Positions 9,536 to 18,869 are shown, counted from the first letter of the stretch. The stretch is DNA of 53,134 nucleotides from Bryobacteraceae bacterium (GCA_030041495.1 JASHNT010000006.1:1-53134), one strand, 5' to 3'. Numbers and translations: made by a program. The notes: a model not told the origin generated them from the letters alone.

Positions 9536-10011
9536 GGCTCAGGCTGCACTTTCCCTTCCAGTCCCGTCAGGCGCGTCCCAGCAGTGGGTGCGCTTAGATT
9601 CAGATCCGCGGGAGCTTTTTGCGGGGGAATCCCGCGCGCGGCCAGGAGGTCCATCGCGCGCTGAATCGGGATGCCAACCACGCCGTTCTGTCGATCCACC
9701 CAGGTGTAGTGGTCCAGGATTGAATCTTCATGTTCACGGAGAGCTTGAATATCAGCGTCGGGTGATACTTGCAGGCGCGGCTCCGGAGGCAGACGATTCT
9801 GCTCGGAGGCGAGCGGCAAAGCGGGCGTGGACGCCTCCGCACGATAGTGGGCAAAGAACGCGAACACGAAGTGCAGCAGAGCGACGATGATCCACACGGC
9901 CACGATCAGAGTCACGCCGGCCCAAATCACGCCATGAGAATTGACATCCGTGGTCTCGAACCGAATGTCCGGGTGCGCCACGGCTTGCTCGTTATCTTCT
10001 ATGTTCGCCAT
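9532..10011 (-). CDS. Small single-span membrane protein in the act-cox operon
   Basis: The 159-residue protein has one membrane helix (GVIWAGVTLIVAVWIIVALLHFVFAFF, about residues 27-53), a cytoplasmic N-terminus and a mostly helical periplasmic tail. The tail contains LREHEDSILDHYTWVDRQNGVVGIPIQRAMDLLAARGIP. The last part resembles a conserved short motif (W.d...g....PI..AM.ll...g.p) that I associate with proteins encoded beside ACIII, but I cannot name the family. There are no cysteines or heme sites. It overlaps actF by 20 bases and the SCO gene by 4, so it is surely made with the complex. It may be an accessory subunit or an assembly protein linking ACIII and the oxidase. Confidence 0.75.
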   Translation of the reverse strand: MANIEDNEQAVAHPDIRFETTDVNSHGVIWAGVTLIVAVWIIVALLHFVFAFFAHYRAEASTPALPLASEQNRLPPEPRLQVSPDADIQALREHEDSILDHYTWVDRQNGVVGIPIQRAMDLLAARGIPPQKAPADLNLSAPTAGTRLTGLEGKVQPEP

Positions 10012-11185
10012 GGGTCAAAGCCCTTTCCAGATTCGGCGCGCCCAAGGGCAGCAAAGGCCGCCGCTTTAATTGCCACAGGAACGCAGCCATCCACAACCCG
10101 CCTAACGCCAGGGGGAGCGTAAAGTTCATCCAGTTGATGCGGAAGCCGGAGGTGTAAGCCTGCGGCATGACGAGCCAAAACAGGTCGACGAAGCGCATCA
10201 CGAACAACAGACCGACCACGCAACACAGCGCCTTGGGGTTTCTCTTCAACGGCCGCGAAAGCAAAAGCAGAAACGGGATCAAAAATTGAAACAGGATCAG
10301 GACCAACCCGCCAACCCAGCCCCAGGAGGTCCCGAAGGTCGGCAGAAACCAGGGGATTTCGTGCGTCAGATTGCCGGACCAAACGATGATCAACTGCGAG
10401 TATTCGAGATAGCCCCACAGCATCACGAACATGAACAAGAGCTTGCCGAGGTCGTGGAAATGCGCGGTCTTCACGGCGCCCGCCATCGGCTCCCGGCGGG
10501 AAAGTGCAGCGATCGCCACGATGGCGAAGCTGATGGCCGTCAAGCCCTGCCCGACCACAAAGATGAATCCCCAAATGGTCGAAAACCAGTCTGAGCGCAG
10601 GGATTCGGCCCAGTCGATGGAGGCGAACGTGACCGTGAACGTGTACACCAGTAGGCCCGGTGCGCTGATTCTGGCCATCTTGGAAGTCTGGTCGCCCTGG
10701 CGGTCCTCGCGCCGCGACCCGCGGTCGAGAAAATAGGCGAACAGCAGCCACACGATGAAATACAGCACCGCGCGTGCGATGAACATCGTGGGGTTCATGT
10801 AGCTGTAGCGGTGGAGTAGCACGGCGTCATTGCGGACGCGGTCCAGATGGGCCCAGTCATAGAGCTGCGGCATGCCCGCGGCGATGGGGATGAACAGCAC
10901 CACCAGCAGAGGCAGAGTTCGCATCGCCGATTCAAGCGTCCGGCGCGAAATCACGCCCCAAGCGCCGCCGGTGAGGTATTGAATCATCACTACGGCCATG
11001 GAGCCGAGGGTCAGTCCAAACCAGAACAGGTAGCTGAACAAATAGGAATGGAAAAACTCGCTTGGATTCCAAAACGCGCCAATGATCGACACCAGCAGCA
11101 AGATCAGGCCGACGCCCAGCGCCAGCTTTTGCCAGCGGCGCAGGTCGAAGTCCAATTCAGCGGTGATGGAAAATGAGGGCGTCAT
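9992..11185 (-). CDS. actF: Alternative Complex III membrane subunit ActF (NrfD-like)
   Basis: The 397-residue integral membrane protein is the second NrfD/PsrC-like subunit of the quinol:cytochrome c oxidoreductase. About ten helices are visible, starting with KLALGVGLILLLVSIIGAFW. I start it at ATG 11185, which overlaps the TGA of actE as ATGA and begins a sensible protein (MTPSFSITAELDFD); the longer frame upstream of it is an Arg/Pro-rich shadow of actE. ActF lacks cofactors and is thought to contribute to the membrane core and possible proton translocation. The protein ends at 9992, inside the next gene. Confidence 0.9.
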   Translation of the reverse strand: MTPSFSITAELDFDLRRWQKLALGVGLILLLVSIIGAFWNPSEFFHSYLFSYLFWFGLTLGSMAVVMIQYLTGGAWGVISRRTLESAMRTLPLLVVLFIPIAAGMPQLYDWAHLDRVRNDAVLLHRYSYMNPTMFIARAVLYFIVWLLFAYFLDRGSRREDRQGDQTSKMARISAPGLLVYTFTVTFASIDWAESLRSDWFSTIWGFIFVVGQGLTAISFAIVAIAALSRREPMAGAVKTAHFHDLGKLLFMFVMLWGYLEYSQLIIVWSGNLTHEIPWFLPTFGTSWGWVGGLVLILFQFLIPFLLLLSRPLKRNPKALCCVVGLLFVMRFVDLFWLVMPQAYTSGFRINWMNFTLPLALGGLWMAAFLWQLKRRPLLPLGAPNLERALTHGEHRR

Positions 11186-11751
11186 TGAGCGGCTCCCAGT
11201 TGCGCGCGTTGGGCCGTCGGAACATCGTCCATGGTGGCGTGGCGGCTCAATTGAAGCGCGCGCAGGTAAGCGACAACGGCCCAGCGATCGTTGACGTCGG
11301 GGATTTGATCGCCGTAGTCCCCCATTCCGCCGTATCCGTTGGTAATCACCTGAAAAATGTAACCGGGAGGAAGACGGCGGGAGCGATCGTCGGCCAGATC
11401 GGCGGGAAAATGAAATCCGCGCTCCGCCACCATTCCGTGCCCGTCGCCCAGGCGGCCGTGGCACGGGCTACAGAAAATGTCGAACCGATCCTGTCCGCGT
11501 TGGAGCAGAGACAGCGTCACCGGAACGGGAATCGTGTCGTCAAATTCGCCGTTCTTCCATCCGGTGTGCACAGTGTCGTCGCCGTTGAGCTGGTCTTCCG
11601 CGACGGTATGGGCGGGAATCGGCCGCGCGGAGCGTCCGTCCGCAAAGAAAGTGCTGGCGGCGAGAGGCTTATAACGCGGCTGATCGTGCATGTCCTGGCG
11701 GCAACTCGCAAGGAACATCGCGGCAGCCAGTATGGGAAGCAGCCTAATCAT
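11182..11751 (-). CDS. actE: Alternative Complex III monoheme cytochrome c lipoprotein ActE
   Basis: The 189-residue protein starts at ATG 11751. MIRLLPILAAAMFLASC ends in a lipobox (LASC, Cys17), so the mature protein is probably lipid-anchored on the periplasmic side. One heme site, FCSPCHGRLGDGHGM, is followed by class I cytochrome c sequence (GYIFQVITNGYGGMGDYGDQIPDVNDRWAVVAYLRALQLS), with Met residues available as axial ligand. ActE collects electrons from ActA/ActB and hands them to the fused heme of CoxB. It overlaps actD by 8 bases and actF by 4. Confidence 0.93.
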   Translation of the reverse strand: MIRLLPILAAAMFLASCRQDMHDQPRYKPLAASTFFADGRSARPIPAHTVAEDQLNGDDTVHTGWKNGEFDDTIPVPVTLSLLQRGQDRFDIFCSPCHGRLGDGHGMVAERGFHFPADLADDRSRRLPPGYIFQVITNGYGGMGDYGDQIPDVNDRWAVVAYLRALQLSRHATMDDVPTAQRAQLGAAQ

Positions 11752-12283
11752 CGTCCACCGTCCATACCTGAAGCGGCTCAAACCGGTTGAGCAGCTCTGT
11801 GGCTGCGCCGGTTTCAAACAGCGGGTCGCGCGCCTCGATACAAAGGAAAAAATGATCGGCGGAGGCGTGGTCGAAGCGGCGCAGATTGAACATCGGATGA
11901 TGCGGCATGGGCAAGCCGCACAGCGCGAGCATGCCGAAAAACGCGAAAATCGATGCGAATAAAATCGTCAGCTCGAACATGATGACGATGAACGAAGGCC
12001 AGCTATTGAGGGGGCGCCCGCCAATGTTGGTCGGGTAGTCGATGACCGCGATGTAATACTCCATGCTCCACGCGGTGAGGAAACCAAGAATTCCTCCGAT
12101 CAGCACGATCAGCGGCAGCGATTTCTTCGACTCGAGAATGTCGGCCAGCGCTTCGACCGGATAAGGCGTATACGCTTCCACTTTGTTGTAGCCCTGCGCG
12201 CGGGCCGCGCGCGCGGCGTCGACCAAAGGCGTCGGATCTTCGAACTCGGCTACCACTCCGTACAACTGGACTGCGGCGCTCAT
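11744..12283 (-). CDS. actD: Alternative Complex III subunit ActD (DUF3341)
   Basis: The 179-residue protein begins with a soluble ferredoxin-like-fold domain typical of DUF3341 (YGVVAEFEDPTPLVDAARAARAQGYNKVEAYTPYPVEAL). Two membrane helices follow (LPLIVLIGGILGFLTAWSMEYY and FIVIMFELTILFASIFAFFGML). It is a structural subunit without cofactors; its soluble part sits on the cytoplasmic side in known ACIII structures. It overlaps actC by 4 bases (ATGA) and actE by 8. Confidence 0.95.
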   Translation of the reverse strand: MSAAVQLYGVVAEFEDPTPLVDAARAARAQGYNKVEAYTPYPVEALADILESKKSLPLIVLIGGILGFLTAWSMEYYIAVIDYPTNIGGRPLNSWPSFIVIMFELTILFASIFAFFGMLALCGLPMPHHPMFNLRRFDHASADHFFLCIEARDPLFETGAATELLNRFEPLQVWTVDDD

Positions 12284-13683
12284 TTTTGGCTAGCTCCGTG
12301 GATACCTGAGAACGGCAGAAGCGTCCGGACCTCGTACATCGAAATCATGGGCAGGAAACGAATGAACAGCATGAACAAGAACAGAAACATTCCGATCGAG
12401 CCATACAGCGCCAAGTTGTCCCACAGCGTGGCGATGAAGTTGGACCAGGAGGAAGGCACAAAATCGCGGTGCAAAGCGGTGATGATGATCATGTAGCGCT
12501 CCAGCCACATGCCGTACAGGATGGCAATCGAGATCCAGAACAGAGGCTTGGGGGTGATCCGCATTTTGCGGAACCATAGCAGTTGCGGAACCACCACGTT
12601 GCAGAAGATCACGCCCCAGTAAGTCCAGGCGTGAGGACCGACCGCACGGTTGTGGACCATGTACATCTCGAATTGATCGCCGCTGTACCAGGCGGTGAAC
12701 GGCTCGATCAGATAGGTGTAAGCGACGATCAAGCCGGTGGCGAGCATCAGCTTCGCGCAGTTGTTCAGATGCCGTTCGGTGAGGAGATTCTGCAATCCGT
12801 AGACGGCGCGGATGGGAATCGCCAGAACCAGAACCATGGCGAAGCCCGAAAAAATCGCGCCGGCGACGAAGTACGGTGGAAAAATTGTAGAATGCCAGCC
12901 GGGAAGAATCGCGATGGTGAAATCGAAGCTCACCACGGTGTGAACGGAAAGCACCAGCGGCGTCGCCAGGCCGGCCAGCAGGAGCGACGCAGTTTCATGC
13001 AAGCGCCAGTGCCCGTTCGATCCACGCCATCCCCAGGAAAGGACTCCATAAACGAAACGGGCGAAGGTGCTCTTGGCTCGGTCCCGTAGGGTGCCCAGAT
13101 CCGGAATCATGCCGAGGTACCAGAACAGAAGCGAGACGGTGAAATACGTTGACACCGCGAATACGTCCCAAACCAGGGGGCTTCGGAACTGCGGCTGGAT
13201 GGTCATCGTGTTGGGATAGGGCAGCAGCCAATAGAACAACCAAGGCCGCCCCAGGTGCAGCAGCGGGAACATGCCTGCGCACATCACCGCGAAGATGGTC
13301 ATGGCTTCCGCGAAGCGGTTAATGGAGCTGCGCCAGCTCTGGTTCAATAACAGCAGGAAGGCCGAAATCAGGGTGCCTGCGTGTCCGATTCCGATCCACC
13401 ATACAAAGTTGGTGATCGCGAATCCCCAAGCTACCGGAATCTCGATTCCGAAAACGCCCACGCCCTTGGCGAAAATCCAAGTGATCGCACACACGAACAC
13501 GCCGACCAGGCACAGCGCGAAGGCGAAGGCCACAAACCAGGGGATCGGCGTCTTGGTCGTAAGGACGGCGGAGGAAATTTGGTCGGTTACGCCCGCGAAG
13601 CTCTGGTGCGGCGCAATGACGGGAAGAGAAACGTCAGGGTCGGGTTGCCGTGTGGATTCAAGCTGCCGTTCCGCTACGGTCAC
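12280..13683 (-). CDS. actC: Alternative Complex III quinol-binding membrane subunit ActC (NrfD-like)
   Basis: The 467-residue protein has about ten membrane helices and belongs to the NrfD/PsrC family. Helix-bundle sequence starts with FVAFAFALCLVGVFVCAITWIF and includes WWIGIGHAGTLISAFLLLLNQ, the segment that carries quinol-site His/Gly residues in this family. ActC oxidises menaquinol at the periplasmic face and passes electrons to the 3Fe-4S cluster of ActB. It overlaps actB and actD by 4 bases each, so production of equal amounts is likely. Confidence 0.95.
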   Translation of the reverse strand: MTVAERQLESTRQPDPDVSLPVIAPHQSFAGVTDQISSAVLTTKTPIPWFVAFAFALCLVGVFVCAITWIFAKGVGVFGIEIPVAWGFAITNFVWWIGIGHAGTLISAFLLLLNQSWRSSINRFAEAMTIFAVMCAGMFPLLHLGRPWLFYWLLPYPNTMTIQPQFRSPLVWDVFAVSTYFTVSLLFWYLGMIPDLGTLRDRAKSTFARFVYGVLSWGWRGSNGHWRLHETASLLLAGLATPLVLSVHTVVSFDFTIAILPGWHSTIFPPYFVAGAIFSGFAMVLVLAIPIRAVYGLQNLLTERHLNNCAKLMLATGLIVAYTYLIEPFTAWYSGDQFEMYMVHNRAVGPHAWTYWGVIFCNVVVPQLLWFRKMRITPKPLFWISIAILYGMWLERYMIIITALHRDFVPSSWSNFIATLWDNLALYGSIGMFLFLFMLFIRFLPMISMYEVRTLLPFSGIHGASQK

Positions 13684-16643
13684 GACGCTGTCTCCTTGAG
13701 TTCAGGGTTGGGATTGCGCAGCTCCGCCAGATAAGTCGTCCGCGGCCGCGTATTGAGCTCCGCCAGCAGCGGGTAGTCCAGCTTCAGAGCCTTCAGCTTG
13801 GCGACGCGGTTACCGGAGTTCTTGATATCGCCGAAAACGATGGCCTGCGTGGGACAGGCCTGCTGGCACGCGGTTTGAATCTCGCCGTCGCGAACGTCGC
13901 GATTCTCCAGGTCGGCGCGGATTTCGGTCTCTCGGATCCGTTGCACGCAGTAGGTGCATTTTTCCATCACCCCACGGCTGCGCACGCTGACGTCCGGGTT
14001 GCGCTGCATCTTGATGGATTCGGTGGTCCAATCCTGAAAGCGGAAGAAATTGAAGCGGCGCACTTTGTAGGGACAGTTGTTGGAGCAATAGCGCGTGCCG
14101 ACGCAGCGGTTATACACCATGTCGTTGAGGCCTTCAGTGCTGTGGTTGGTGGCCTGCACCGGGCAGACCAGCTCGCAAGGCGCATCCTCGCACTGCATGC
14201 ACGGGACGGGCTCGTAATACAGCTCCGGGCGCTCCGGACTGCCTTTGTAGTAAGTGTCGATGCGTATCCAATGCATCGCGCGGCGCGCGAGCACCTGCCC
14301 CTTGCCCACCACAGGTATGTTGTTTTCCGCCTGACAGGCGACCACACAGGCATTGCAGCCGACGCAAGCCGTCAGGTCGATCGACATGCCCCAGGCGTAG
14401 CCTGTATAATTCCACGGCGGGTAGAGCGAAAGATTGCGCGGAACCGGCTCCTGAATGTGATTTACGAAGTCCGGGTCTTGCTTGTAAGTCTCCACCGGCG
14501 CGGAGATGACCAGATTCCGGCCTTCCATAGACTGCTGCATCTGGGTCGACGCCAGCGGAAATTTTTTCCCGGTTGCGCGAACTTCCAGGCCGGTTCCCGA
14601 CCACATCGCGTCGGAGGTTCGCAGCAGGTAGGCATTGAATCCGGCTCCATTGCCCGCGCGTCCGGAACGCGTTCGGCCGTAGCCCAAATGGATGGTGATG
14701 GAGCCATCAGGATGACCGGGCGAGATCCATACCGAACCCTCGATAATGCGGCCGCGATATTCCAGTTGCGCGACGTGCTGGTTTTCCAGATGCAGGCGCT
14801 GCGCCGTGGCGGGACTGACCAAGACCGCGTTGTCCCAGGTGAGTTTGGTGATGGGCCGCGGAAGTTCCTGAAGCCAGGTGTTGTTGGCGAAGCGGCCATC
14901 GTAAAGATAGGGATCGGCGCGAAACACAAGTTCGTCGTCGGTGTTGCCTTCCGTTGGCGCCAGCAACGGCGACTGGGCCCAGTTTGCCGCCAGCACGGGC
15001 GTGACGGGAGCTAGCGCCGAATCCTGAATGAGGCCGTCGTGAACGGACTTGCGCCACCAGCTCTCGAAATCCGCGCCTTTGTGCTGCGCCATCCAATACG
15101 CCCGGACGATTGTATAGGAGGACCGCCCCGGGAATTGCACGATCACATCCAACACTTGCGAGAACGAGTGCGAATCGTAGAGCGGGTCGATCAGCGGTTG
15201 GATGATGGCGGCAGTGCCGTCGAGGGAGCGCGCGTCGCCCCAGTCCTCCAGGAAGTGCGGCTCCGGAAGATGCCAGTGGCAGAGCTGCGAGGTCTCGTTG
15301 AGGTGCAGACCCACGTGGATCGCTGTCTTGACCTTGCGAAGGCCGTCAGCGAAGGCCAGGTCAACGGGGGCGTTGTAGATGGGGTTGCCGCCGAAGATCA
15401 GCAACACCTCCACGGCGCCTGCGTTCATGTCATCAACCAGCTTCTTGAGTGACTCGACCTGATCCTCCGGGCGAATTTCGAGAGGCTCCGTGTAGACAAC
15501 GGTCTTTCCGGTGTTGTCTAGCGCCAGGTTCATCGCAGCGGCGAGCGCATGCACCGCGGGTGATTGATGATCCCCGGGAATAATCGCGGATGCGCCGCGC
15601 GAGGCCATCAAGTCCCGGGCAATCGCCGAGATCCAGTCCGCATGAAACCCGGCGGGAGAAGTCCCGGCGCCTTGAACCCCGATCGCTGCCGCCAGCCCAC
15701 GCGCGAAGGTTTCAACCTTGGCGTAGCGCAGCGGCAGGCGATGATCGGCCTTGCCGCCGGTCGATGTGACGCCGCTTTCAATCGAATACAGCCGGTTCAT
15801 GTCGGTGCGGTCGCCACGGCGCCGGCGCGCCATGAAATCGCGGGCGCAGCGCGTCGAACCGGGGCCGCAGGCGAGAAAGTCGGAGTCCAGGGCGACCACC
15901 ACGCCGGCCTGCTCCAATTGGTAATAAGTGTTCAACGGACGCCCAAAGGCGGCTTGCGTGGCTGTTCGCGCCGAGTGGGGTCCGCAAGGATCGTACTGAT
16001 GCCACTTCGCCTCGGGCAACGCCTGTAGAAAGGCTTGAACCTGCGACCCCAACGTGGGCGAAATCACGGTCTCTGTGAGCAACCGGATGCCCCGCCCTTT
16101 GCTCTCCCGAAGCGGAGCCAGCGTGGCGTTCAACGTCTGCACGAAGTCTTCCCAGGTCTCTGCTTCTCCCAGGTGCGTGATTTCGCGCGCGCGGTCCGGG
16201 TCGTACAAATCCAGCACGCTAGATTGGGAGTGAACCGACGTTGAGCCGAGGCTGGCGGGATGAAGCGGGTTCCCCTCCACTTTTGTGGGGCGCCCCAAAT
16301 GGCTTTCCACCACCACTCCTTCGGCGATTCCATTCATCGGCGCGGCCGTGGCAAAGAACATCGGCTTCCCTGGAATCGCGCTCTCGGGCGGCTCCACGTA
16401 GGGATAAATGAATTCGGTCGGCTGCCGCGTGCATCCGGTCAAGCCCGCCAATCCTAGCGATGCCCCGGCGAGTTGCAGAAAACGGCGGCGGGTGTTTTGA
16501 TCCACAAACTCGCCCGTATCTTCCGGAGGCTCCGGGCGCGGAATCCCGCGCAACTCATCCAGATCGCGCCAATAGCGGCTCCTTGGCGCGGAGCCGGTGA
16601 GAGTTTCGAGCGGAACAAAGTCGGAGGTGGGTGGCTGATTCAT
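13680..16643 (-). CDS. actB: Alternative Complex III iron-sulfur subunit ActB
   Basis: The 987-residue protein starts at ATG 16643, overlapping the actA stop (ATGA); the longer frame is a shadow of actA. A twin-arginine type signal is visible (RRRFLQLAGASLGLAGLTGC, about residues 50-70). A long molybdopterin-oxidoreductase-like domain without cofactor follows to about 700, then a four-cluster ferredoxin domain: CVGCNACVVAC (about 758), CMQCEDAPCELVC (about 814), CVGTRYCSNNC (about 846) and CTYC...CQQAC (about 896-927). The third set has Thr where the second Cys of a 4Fe-4S motif would be, which fits the 3Fe-4S cluster known in ActB. It passes electrons from ActC to ActA/ActE. Confidence 0.95.
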   Translation of the reverse strand: MNQPPTSDFVPLETLTGSAPRSRYWRDLDELRGIPRPEPPEDTGEFVDQNTRRRFLQLAGASLGLAGLTGCTRQPTEFIYPYVEPPESAIPGKPMFFATAAPMNGIAEGVVVESHLGRPTKVEGNPLHPASLGSTSVHSQSSVLDLYDPDRAREITHLGEAETWEDFVQTLNATLAPLRESKGRGIRLLTETVISPTLGSQVQAFLQALPEAKWHQYDPCGPHSARTATQAAFGRPLNTYYQLEQAGVVVALDSDFLACGPGSTRCARDFMARRRRGDRTDMNRLYSIESGVTSTGGKADHRLPLRYAKVETFARGLAAAIGVQGAGTSPAGFHADWISAIARDLMASRGASAIIPGDHQSPAVHALAAAMNLALDNTGKTVVYTEPLEIRPEDQVESLKKLVDDMNAGAVEVLLIFGGNPIYNAPVDLAFADGLRKVKTAIHVGLHLNETSQLCHWHLPEPHFLEDWGDARSLDGTAAIIQPLIDPLYDSHSFSQVLDVIVQFPGRSSYTIVRAYWMAQHKGADFESWWRKSVHDGLIQDSALAPVTPVLAANWAQSPLLAPTEGNTDDELVFRADPYLYDGRFANNTWLQELPRPITKLTWDNAVLVSPATAQRLHLENQHVAQLEYRGRIIEGSVWISPGHPDGSITIHLGYGRTRSGRAGNGAGFNAYLLRTSDAMWSGTGLEVRATGKKFPLASTQMQQSMEGRNLVISAPVETYKQDPDFVNHIQEPVPRNLSLYPPWNYTGYAWGMSIDLTACVGCNACVVACQAENNIPVVGKGQVLARRAMHWIRIDTYYKGSPERPELYYEPVPCMQCEDAPCELVCPVQATNHSTEGLNDMVYNRCVGTRYCSNNCPYKVRRFNFFRFQDWTTESIKMQRNPDVSVRSRGVMEKCTYCVQRIRETEIRADLENRDVRDGEIQTACQQACPTQAIVFGDIKNSGNRVAKLKALKLDYPLLAELNTRPRTTYLAELRNPNPELKETAS

Positions 16644-17290
16644 CGGTGGCACGTCGAGCAGCTTGTGAGGCTTTGAATGTGATATTCCTTGACCAACTCG
16701 GCGCCAACCACGTCCTGATTCCGGGGCGGCTGGTAAGCCATGTTGAAAACCTGATCGCGCGGGCGTACGTAGCGCGCGGGATTGCGGTGGCAGTCCAGGC
16801 ACCACTGCATCCGCAGGGGCTCGGCCTGCCAGGTGATGGGCATCTTGTCTACGCGGCCATGGCAGGTGGAGCACCCGATCCCGTTGTGCACGTGAATGCT
16901 GTGGTTGAAATAGACGAAGTCAGGAAGGTCGTGAACCCGCGTCCAGGCGATCGACCTGCCGGTGCGAAGGCTTTCGCGCAGAGGTTCCAGCACCGGAGCC
17001 ACCGCCCACATCTGCGAATGACAATTCATGCAGATCTTGGTGGCGGGGATGTTGGCGAAAGACGAGTCCTCGACGGTAGTGTGGCAATAGCGGCAGTCAA
17101 TGCCCAGGTCGCCCGCGTGATGTTCGTGGCTGAAAGGAATGGGTTGCTCTCGCGGAACCCCCTGCCGCGTCTCGTACGGAGATTCAACGATCAGGTAGCT
17201 CCCGCCGGCGATGCAAGCGATCGCACCAACCAGTCCCAGGAGCGAGAATCTAGCGATCGAATTTGCAGTGCGGGGAAAGAACTGGGCCAT
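16640..17290 (-). CDS. actA: Alternative Complex III pentaheme cytochrome c ActA
   Basis: The 216-residue protein has an N-terminal anchor (RFSLLGLVGAIACIAGGSYLIV) and five CXXCH sites: CRYCH, CMNCH, CSTCH, CLDCH and a C-terminal CSTCH four residues from the end. Extra His residues (HEHHAGD, FNHSIHVHNG) can serve as second axial ligands, as in cytochrome c7/NrfH-like folds. ActA forms the periplasmic heme wire with ActE. I start it at ATG 17290, because a longer frame adds only a Cys/Arg-rich extension without a signal. It is the first gene of a 12-gene unit that ends at 5074; no strong ribosome site is seen. Confidence 0.93.
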   Translation of the reverse strand: MAQFFPRTANSIARFSLLGLVGAIACIAGGSYLIVESPYETRQGVPREQPIPFSHEHHAGDLGIDCRYCHTTVEDSSFANIPATKICMNCHSQMWAVAPVLEPLRESLRTGRSIAWTRVHDLPDFVYFNHSIHVHNGIGCSTCHGRVDKMPITWQAEPLRMQWCLDCHRNPARYVRPRDQVFNMAYQPPRNQDVVGAELVKEYHIQSLTSCSTCHR

Positions 17291-17772
17291 GGCACAACCG
17301 CAAACACATCGTTGCCAATCCAATTCACGCGTGCGCGAGAGAGACTCGTCTCCTTCACGCGTTTCCGTTCGCAACACGCAAACGATCCAGAACTGCGATC
17401 GACTGGGTGATTACGGCGACGCCGCAATCGTTTCAGGTTGCCCGTAAAATCCCGCTACCGTCGGGACTGTAATTTCTCTCAGCTTTCTCATTAAATTCAA
17501 TGGCAGGCAGAATTCGCCCTTGCCGTGTTGCAGCGGACATCTGCGGCGCGTGACCGGAATCTCTCAAATCAAAATAGAAATTCCCCGCGTTCTATTGACG
17601 AACTCAGCCCCGGTTTTGTCGGCAATCGCCCACGGGCAAGAACAAAGATTGTTTCCAATGCTTCCGGGCGAGTTTCCGCAAGTGCCCGAGGGCGGCGTGG
17701 TGCGGGTCTTTCGCGTTGGAGTAGCACCTGCGGCCGGCCGGATCTTCGTCGCAAGAGCGGGCTGGCCTTAGC
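17291..17772. other. Intergenic region upstream of the act-cox operon
   Basis: This stretch of 482 bases must hold the operon promoter. A TTGAAT and a TACAGT are present on the minus strand near 17495-17470 but are 23 bases apart, too far for a normal sigma-70 promoter, so I make no call. A GAAGGAGACGAG near 17360-17350 resembles a ribosome site, but the start that follows is not in the actA frame. No protein-like frame is seen. Confidence 0.4.
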
Positions 17773-18869
17773 TTACTTGCCGATTTCCACGATCGTGAAT
17801 GAGCCCGGCACCGGCGGCGCGAACCCGCGTCCTCGGCCTCGCCCTCGGCCGTCGGGACCCTCAGGGGCTTGAGCGGCTGGCGCCGGCTGGCGTTCCTGGC
17901 TCATGGTGAAAATGTGATTCGTTTTGCTGTCGAGCGCGATGGTGCGTGCACCATTCATGGTGTCGAGATTCTGCTCGACTTCGAAATCCGTAGGGCTGTT
18001 CTCCTTCACCACGGTCAACGTGCCGTTGCCGCCGGTGCTGAACGCCTCCATGGTCGAGGGGTCGAACACGGCGCCATCCGAAGACCCCGCAAGAGGCAAA
18101 GTCGTGAGAATCTTGCCGTCCTTGGCGCTCAGAACAATCAGCGCCGGCTTCTGAGCCAGAGGATTTCCCGACATCGCGCAGGCCGCGAACAGCACGTGAT
18201 TCCTGACGTCCAAAGCCAGCCCGTTGCACCGTCCCGCCTCTGGGAGCGGGTAATGCGCGACCGCTTTCATCGCCTTCAGGTCGACCACCGTTACGCTGCC
18301 CGGCACGTCCTGCATCATGCCGTAGAGCATGCTTTTGCCGTCGCGCACAGCTTCTTCCGGAGTCCCGCCCAGATCGATGGCGCCGAGCACGTTTCCTGCT
18401 TTCGCGTCGCTAACCGTCGCGTCTTTAGTCGGGTGGCTGAAGACATAGACGCGCTCGCCGAAGGGGTCGAAGTAAATGCCATCCGGCTCCGCCTTGCCCG
18501 CGTCAATCGTCTTGATCAGTTTCATCGTCTCGGTATCGAAAATGGAGATGGGCTTGCTACTGGTGAATCCGTGCCCCGATTTAGGATCGACCACCGTGCC
18601 GTGGCCGCCAATGCCTGGCTATTTGATTGACTGATTCCAGCGTGTCGAGATTGTAAATGGAAAGGCGTGTTTCGATGCCCGGGTGGGGGGAACGCGCTGC
18701 GCGGAATGTACAGGCGGCGTCCGGTGGAATCGGCATGGATGTAATCCCAGCCGCCTTCTCCGCCCACCTTCGCGCGCTTGAGCACTTTATAAGGACCGGA
18801 TTCCTGCGCGGATGCGGCCGGCGCCAAAGCAGCCAGCGCGATTGTGAATACGAGAACGAGTTTTGGCAT
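17773..18869 (-). pseudogene. YncE-like beta-propeller protein, broken by two frameshifts
   Basis: Three overlapping minus frames make one protein: signal peptide and first strands from ATG 18869 (MPKLVLVFTIALAALAPAASAQ ... STGRRLYIPR), then GIETRLSIYNLDTLESVNQIA in a second frame, then GIGGHGTVVDPKSGHGF onward in a third. The first break is at the C-rich run at about 18690-18684 (minus), the second at about 18618-18612 (ATAGCCAGGC). Each behaves like one extra base, so the two do not cancel. The rest to 17773 is an intact run of propeller blades (TIDAGKAEPDGIYFDPFGERVYVF, MLYGMMQDVPGSVTVVDL). The tail has a GRGRGRGRG tract. The family binds surface or redox partners; function is unknown. Assembly error is an alternative to real decay. 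Confidence 0.8.

Noticed and set aside
13650-15014. 454-codon plus-strand frame
   Set aside because: It is antisense to actB, whose FeS motifs make it certain.
16644-16874. N-terminal extension of ActB to 16874
   Set aside because: It is the shadow of actA; the ATGA overlap at 16643 and the Tat-type signal fix the start.
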